Positions 60,478 through 64,000 of a DNA stretch of 64,000 bases are shown here, in pieces. The notes under the pieces were generated by a model, which was not told where the DNA came from, ran no database searches, and saw only the letters and a program-made list of their open reading frames with translations. The stretch covers positions 434,001 to 498,000 of the forward strand of contig NZ_JABWGN010000005.1 in the NCBI RefSeq assembly GCF_013363975.1, given 5' to 3'. The stretch is from Nonomuraea montanisoli (lineage in GTDB: Bacteria; Actinomycetota; Actinomycetes; Streptosporangiales; Streptosporangiaceae). Positions within the stretch are counted from its first letter, which is position 1. The number at the start of each line of letters is the position of its first letter. The position numbers were made by a program, and so were the translations under genes.

Positions 60478-61890
60478 TCAGAGCTCGAAGTAGCCCTCGG
60501 CGATGAGGGGGCGCAGGGCGTCGGCGTGCAGCACCTGGCCGTCGCCGACCAGCTCGGCGATCACGTTGAGCAGCGGCCCCAGCGCCAGATCGCCGTCGCA
60601 CACCCCGGCCAGCGCGGCCTCGACCGTGCCGACCTCCCGGCTGCGGCGCAGGCCGCCCGTCTGGCGCAGCACGATCCGCATCGGGTCCTCGGCGCCGGGC
60701 AGCCCGATGCGCTCGTCCAGCAGCCCCTCGGCCGTGCGCAGCCGCGCCGCCGGCAGGTCCTCGACGCGGTGGGCCGTCGCGATGGCGTCGAGCACGCCGT
60801 CCACGTAGTCGCCCACCGGCAGCGCGACCTGGTGCGTGAGCCGCTCCAGGCGGACCACCGGGTCGATCGTGCCGGAGTTGCGCATGGAGATCCAGCCGAA
60901 GCCGACCGCCTCGACCTTCTGCTCGTCGAACCACGTCAGCCAGCGGTCGTAGTGCTCCGCGTAGCCGGGGGTGCCCTGCTCGGCCGCGTCGCGCAGCCAC
61001 AGCTCGACGTACTCGGCGGGATCCTGGACGTCGCGCTCCACCACCCAGGCGTCGCATCCGGTGCCCGCCAGCCAGCCGCCGACCCGGTCGCGCCAGTCCT
61101 CGCCCTCGACGTGCAGCCAGTTGGCCAGGAAGTGGGCCTGGCCGCCGGGGGCGAGGTGGCGAGGCGTCTGCCGGACGAGGTCGCGGCAGAACGCGTCGCC
61201 GTCGCCACCCGTCTCGCGGTACGTCAGGCGGCCGCCGGGCGAGATCACGAACGGCGGGTTGGACACCACCAGGTCGAACAGCTCGTCCTCGACCGGCTCG
61301 AACAGCGAGCCCGTGCGGGCGTCCACGCCCGTGACGCCCGACAGCTCCCAGCTCAGCCGGGCCAGCTCGACGGCGCGCGGGTTGACGTCCGTGGCGGTGA
61401 TCTCCTCGGCCCGCCCCGCCAGGTGGAGCACCTGCACGCCGCAGCCCGTGCCGAGGTCGAGGGCGCGCTGGACGGGGCGGCGGCTGACGAGCTGGGCCAG
61501 GTTCGCCGAGGCGCCGCCGGCGCCCACCACGTGGCCGGGACGCAGGGCCGGGTCACCCGGACGCACCTTGCGGTCGGAGACCACGTAACCGCCGGTCTCC
61601 CACGGCTGGAGGTGCACGTTCGCGCGCACCGCGCCGCCGTCGGCCTCGACCAGCCCGCACTCGCGCACGGCGGCCGGCACCCGCTCGGCCGGAACAGGGA
61701 CGCCGAGCCACCACAGCCGGATGAGCGTGCCCAGCGGGTCGCCGTCGCAGGTCGCGCGCAGCGCCGGCACCAGTTCCTCACGGGAGAGCGCCGAGGCCGC
61801 CACGTCGCCCAGGCGGTCGCGGACGCCGTCGATCGTGTAGCCGGTTTCCAGCAGGTGGTCGCGCAGTCGTGCCAGTTCCACAGAGTCCAT
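60478..61890 (-). CDS. Class I methyltransferase (RsmC/HemK-like, DUF7059 group)
   Basis: 470 residues from ATG 61890. The middle holds the SAM site ALDLGTGCGVQVLHLAG (about residue 165) and the NPPF motif LVVSNPPFVISPGG, which in this superfamily denotes methylation of amide, amino or base nitrogens. N-terminal (about 1-120) and C-terminal (about 330-470) extensions match a conserved actinobacterial three-part layout. The C-terminal region is winged-helix-like. Target could be rRNA, tRNA or a protein Gln; not resolvable. Confidence 0.88.
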   Translation of the reverse strand: MDSVELARLRDHLLETGYTIDGVRDRLGDVAASALSREELVPALRATCDGDPLGTLIRLWWLGVPVPAERVPAAVRECGLVEADGGAVRANVHLQPWETGGYVVSDRKVRPGDPALRPGHVVGAGGASANLAQLVSRRPVQRALDLGTGCGVQVLHLAGRAEEITATDVNPRAVELARLSWELSGVTGVDARTGSLFEPVEDELFDLVVSNPPFVISPGGRLTYRETGGDGDAFCRDLVRQTPRHLAPGGQAHFLANWLHVEGEDWRDRVGGWLAGTGCDAWVVERDVQDPAEYVELWLRDAAEQGTPGYAEHYDRWLTWFDEQKVEAVGFGWISMRNSGTIDPVVRLERLTHQVALPVGDYVDGVLDAIATAHRVEDLPAARLRTAEGLLDERIGLPGAEDPMRIVLRQTGGLRRSREVGTVEAALAGVCDGDLALGPLLNVIAELVGDGQVLHADALRPLIAEGYFEL

Positions 61891-62037
61891 CCTTTCATCG
61901 CATAGGGCCGCGCATGATCCGATACCTACAGTGACCGTACTGTTACCGAGATACCCAAGCGTTCTGCAAGCGTGGGACAAGCCGGGCGCGATATCTCTTA
62001 GGGACCCTGCTCGACCGTTCGAAAGAGGAGCGGCCCC

Positions 62038-62340
62038 ATGCTCATCCCGTGCCTGGCCTGCGAGTCCCGGTTCGTGCCTGACGAGTACTTCCGCGCCTGC
62101 TCCGACTACAACCGCGGCATGGACCTGGTGTCGTGGACCTGCCCGCGCTGCGGCAACCGCGACGACCTGCGGGTGCTACCCGGCGAGCTGGGTTTCGGCT
62201 ACCCGTACCGGGGACGGTTCGACGTGCACGCCCGGGTGCGGGTGCCGGGCCTGCGCCGCCACCGCGGCGACCTGCGGCTCGACATCTCGCTGGACAAGGC
62301 GTCGTGGCGGGTGCCCACCCGGATGCGCCAGGCCGCCTGA
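62038..62340 (+). CDS. Small zinc-ribbon protein
   Basis: 100 residues with an AGAGGAG ribosome site. Two cysteine pairs, IPCLACESRFV and WTCPRCGNRDDLRV, form a probable zinc ribbon; the C-terminal half is basic (VRVPGLRRHRGDLRLDI). No family recognised. Stand-alone gene between a divergent methyltransferase and a convergent TetR gene. Nucleic-acid or protein binding is possible. Confidence 0.7.
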   Translation: MLIPCLACESRFVPDEYFRACSDYNRGMDLVSWTCPRCGNRDDLRVLPGELGFGYPYRGRFDVHARVRVPGLRRHRGDLRLDISLDKASWRVPTRMRQAA

Positions 62341-62351
62341 TCGCGTCGAGC

Positions 62352-62401
62352 GGGCGGCGACGCGCGTCCTTGGAACGCGCCAGAACCCCCCGGGGCCGCC
62401 C
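62352..62401. terminator. Possible nested hairpin between convergent genes
   Basis: Outer arms GGGCGGC/GCCGCCC enclose an inner stem GCGCGT/ACGCGC, in the 63-base gap between the zinc-ribbon stop and the TetR stop. Confidence 0.45.
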
Positions 62402-62403
62402 GA

Positions 62404-63003
62404 TCAGCTCTCGGCGCGCTGGCGCAAGCTCTGCCAGGCGGCCTCGCCCAGCCCCTTGATCTCCTCGTCGGTGGGCGCGTGGGCGCCGGCGAACCACAGC
62501 CGGCACATCTCCTGCGCCGGGCCCAGCCACAGGACGTAGCACATGGTCGGGTGGACGGGCTGGAGCAGGTCGTTGTCCATGTGGGGCCGCCACCAGTCGG
62601 AGACGCGGCGGAAGAACCCGCGGCGCAGCTCGTGGACCTCGGCGCCGCCCGGCTCGTTCTTGCGCGGCGGCCGCTCGCTGACCAGCAGCCTGGCCCGCTC
62701 GGGGTGCTCACCGGCCCAGCGCATGTGGAAGGCGACGACCGCCTCGATGCCCTCGCGGGCCGTCCCGTGACTCTCCAGCTCGGCGATGAACGCCTCCTGG
62801 TAGGTCGCGAGGATCTCGGCGTACAGCACGCCGAAGACGTGTTCCTTGCTGGCGAAGTGGTGGTAGAAGCTGCCGACGCTGACGCCGCTCTCCTCGCGGA
62901 GGCTGGCCAGCGTGGTGGCCGAGACCCCGTCCTGGCTGAATCGGCGCAGGGCTCCCTCGATGATCCGGGTGCGCCCGTCGCGTCCGTTCTTGGCACTCTT
63001 CAC
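62404..63003 (-). CDS. TetR-family regulator
   Basis: 199 residues from GTG 63003. HTH: IIEGALRRFSQDGVSATTLA then GVSVGSFYHHFASKEHVFGV. The ligand domain contains several Trp residues. It is downstream of a GNAT gene by 26 bases on the same strand and could be co-transcribed. No divergent target gene adjoins. Confidence 0.9.
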   Translation of the reverse strand: MKSAKNGRDGRTRIIEGALRRFSQDGVSATTLASLREESGVSVGSFYHHFASKEHVFGVLYAEILATYQEAFIAELESHGTAREGIEAVVAFHMRWAGEHPERARLLVSERPPRKNEPGGAEVHELRRGFFRRVSDWWRPHMDNDLLQPVHPTMCYVLWLGPAQEMCRLWFAGAHAPTDEEIKGLGEAAWQSLRQRAES

Positions 63004-63029
63004 ATTTTCAATGGTGAGGCACCAGAACG

Positions 63030-63512
63030 TTATTCCGCAAATACGGACGCCCGGTTGATCATAGCCGTCACCTCCACCGACCCGGAAACCACCTTCAACA
63101 CCGCGTCCGGCCACTGCCTGCGGATCATCCGCAGCGCCCGCCGGTTCTCGCCCATCACGTCCATGCCGACCGTGGTCGCGCCGCGCACGGCGGCCCGGAA
63201 CAGCAGCGCGTCGATCAGCCGCGGTCCGAGCCCGAACCCCTGCCACTGGTCCGTCACCACCACGGCGACCTCCACGTCGTTCGCGCAGCCCCGGTAGCTC
63301 ATGGCGTGGCCGATGATCTCGCCGTCGAGCGTGGCCACCAGGGCGTCCCGCCGCTCGTCCAGCGCGATGAGCGCGCGCACCAGGCTGGCGGCCGGGCGGC
63401 CGACGCCGGTGAAGAAGCGCAGCGTCCGGGTGTGCAGGGAGAGCCCGGACAGGAAGCGCCCGATCCGCTCCTCGTCGTCGGGGCGGGCGGGACGGATCTG
63501 AGTTCCCAGCAT
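63030..63512 (-). CDS. GNAT acetyltransferase
   Basis: 160 residues from ATG 63512; an upstream TTG at 63548 has no ribosome site. IRPARPDDEERIGRFLSGLS, then LHTRTLRFFTGVGRP, and acetyl-CoA loop VVTDQWQGFGLGPRLIDALL are typical, resembling the GNAT domain of protein lysine acetyltransferases (Pat type) without its sensory domain. Divergent from an HxlR regulator with a dyad between them, so probably controlled by it. Confidence 0.9.
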   Translation of the reverse strand: MLGTQIRPARPDDEERIGRFLSGLSLHTRTLRFFTGVGRPAASLVRALIALDERRDALVATLDGEIIGHAMSYRGCANDVEVAVVVTDQWQGFGLGPRLIDALLFRAAVRGATTVGMDVMGENRRALRMIRRQWPDAVLKVVSGSVEVTAMINRASVFAE

Positions 63513-63534
63513 GGACTCAGCTTCCCTCGCCAGC

Positions 63535-63565
63535 CCTGAGTCTGTCAATTGAACTCAGGTATGAT
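63535..63565. promoter_or_regulatory. CCTGAGT-N11-ACTCAGG dyad plus TATGAT -10
   Basis: Perfect 7-bp arms (63535-63541 and 63553-63559), immediately followed by TATGAT (63560-63565), a good -10 element for the HxlR gene. A bound HxlR dimer would block this promoter and the divergent GNAT promoter. Confidence 0.65.
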
Positions 63566-63572
63566 AAGAGGC

Positions 63573-64000
63573 ATGATCCTGCCTTTCCGGGCTGACAACT
63601 GCTCCATCGAGCGCACCCTGGAAGTCGTCGGCGAGAAGTGGACCTTCCTGGTGTTGCGCGAGGCGTTCCGCGGGGTACGCCGCTTCGCCGACATGCAGGC
63701 CGCCACCGGCGCCCCCCGGCAGGTCCTCAGCGCCCGGCTGGCCCGCCTGGTCGAGGAGGGCCTGCTGCGCAAGGAGCCGTACCGCGAGCCCGGTCAGCGC
63801 CAGCGCGACGAGTACCGGCTGACCGACAAGGGCCGCGACCTGTATCCGCTGCTGGTCGCGCTCATGCACTGGGGCGACAAGTACCTCGCCGACGACGACG
63901 GGCCTCCGGTGCTGCTGACGCACCGCGACTGCGGCGCGTCGATCGAGGTGCACCTGCGGTGCGCCGAGGGGCACGAGGTGCCCGGTCCGCGCCAGGTCAC
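63573..64000 (+). CDS. HxlR-family regulator, 3' end beyond window
   Basis: About 142 residues visible from ATG 63573 with AAGAGG upstream. The HxlR winged HTH starts with the conserved Cys (DNCSIERTLEVVGEKWTFLV), then REAFRGVRRFADMQAATGAP and LSARLARLVEEGLLRKEPYR. The C-terminal region carries further cysteines (THRDCGASIEV, RCAEGHEV), as in the larger HxlR subgroup that may sense redox or electrophiles. Probably regulates itself and the divergent GNAT. Confidence 0.92.
   Translation, partial: MILPFRADNCSIERTLEVVGEKWTFLVLREAFRGVRRFADMQAATGAPRQVLSARLARLVEEGLLRKEPYREPGQRQRDEYRLTDKGRDLYPLLVALMHWGDKYLADDDGPPVLLTHRDCGASIEVHLRCAEGHEVPGPRQV

Noticed and set aside
60197..60493. A 98-residue frame in the convergent gap after the AfsR gene
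   Set aside because: No ribosome site, Arg/Pro-rich shadow composition, and it overlaps the methyltransferase end.
63030..63548. TTG start at 63548 for the GNAT gene
   Set aside because: It would place the start inside the operator/promoter dyad without a ribosome site; ATG 63512 is simpler.

Overview
The window is very GC-rich, densely packed bacterial chromosome with strong G/C third-position bias, frequent GTG starts and 4-base ATGA/GTGA gene overlaps. Small actinobacterial families (a DUF3073 protein, an SCO5389-family protein, a CGNR/ABATE regulator), an AfsR-type SARP regulator, a LAL-type LuxR regulator and two LytR-CpsA-Psr proteins point to a filamentous actinomycete. A classical MenB and the overall gene mix would fit Streptosporangiaceae (Nonomuraea-like), but that placement is inference. 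I saw no rRNA, tRNA, CRISPR array, transposase or phage module.

Layout. 1-2.2 kb: leftward two-component operon (LuxR-type response regulator, RsbW-like ATP-binding protein, tandem-PAS histidine kinase cut by the window edge). 2.3-10.9 kb: a ten-gene leftward operon with 4-base overlaps encoding a peptide-type ABC importer (lipoprotein, two permeases, one fused double ATPase), a luciferase-like monooxygenase, two CMD/alkylhydroperoxidase-like proteins, a VOC protein and an OsmC protein. 10.9-20 kb: a patchy island with a LanC-like cyclase carrying the Cys-Cys-Gly zinc motif, an acidic cysteine-free mini-protein, a sulfotransferase, a beta-propeller protein, a core-deleted YeiH-like exporter, a DUF305 lipoprotein, AroQ, and a striking junction where a LanC remnant and an ABC-ATPase remnant lie head to head with both 5' halves missing, followed by a MauE-thioredoxin fusion. 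Three copies of a CCYAY-N7-RTRGG dyad sit in the intergenic regions at 10.9, 13.4 and 15.5 kb and may tie the importer operon to this island.

20-26 kb: phospholipase D, an orphan CoxL-like molybdenum hydroxylase subunit, a DUF1992 protein, and a three-gene sulfite-oxidase-like/flavin reductase/zinc-ribbon operon. 26-35.4 kb: LCP protein, FAD monooxygenase, giant LuxR regulator, alpha/beta hydrolase, TetR, cytochrome P450. 35.5-44.2 kb: DUF3073, ArsR, MenB, APH(6)-like kinase, HPP membrane protein, CGNR regulator, quinone oxidoreductase, an ABC-F resistance-type protein with a near-consensus promoter, a six-codon leader ORF and a hairpin, and a DapA-like gene divergent from a LysR gene. 44.2-50.3 kb: serine hydrolase, a pair made of a four-helix membrane protein and a thymidylate-synthase-like protein, MFS transporter, methyltransferase, second LCP. 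50.4-64 kb: ParA/CooC-like ATPase, SCO5389-family protein, flavin monooxygenase, RNase HII, LysR with a divergent aminotransferase, GNAT, AfsR-type regulator flanked by 11-bp phased TCAAC repeats, a class I methyltransferase, TetR, GNAT and HxlR.

A recurring oddity is in-frame tandem duplication: short direct repeats (18-42 bp, plus one 384-bp duplication) occur inside at least seven coding regions, usually in linkers. The strongest leads are the ABC-F leader region, the thymidylate-synthase-like/membrane pair, the shared dyad motif, and the double-truncation junction.
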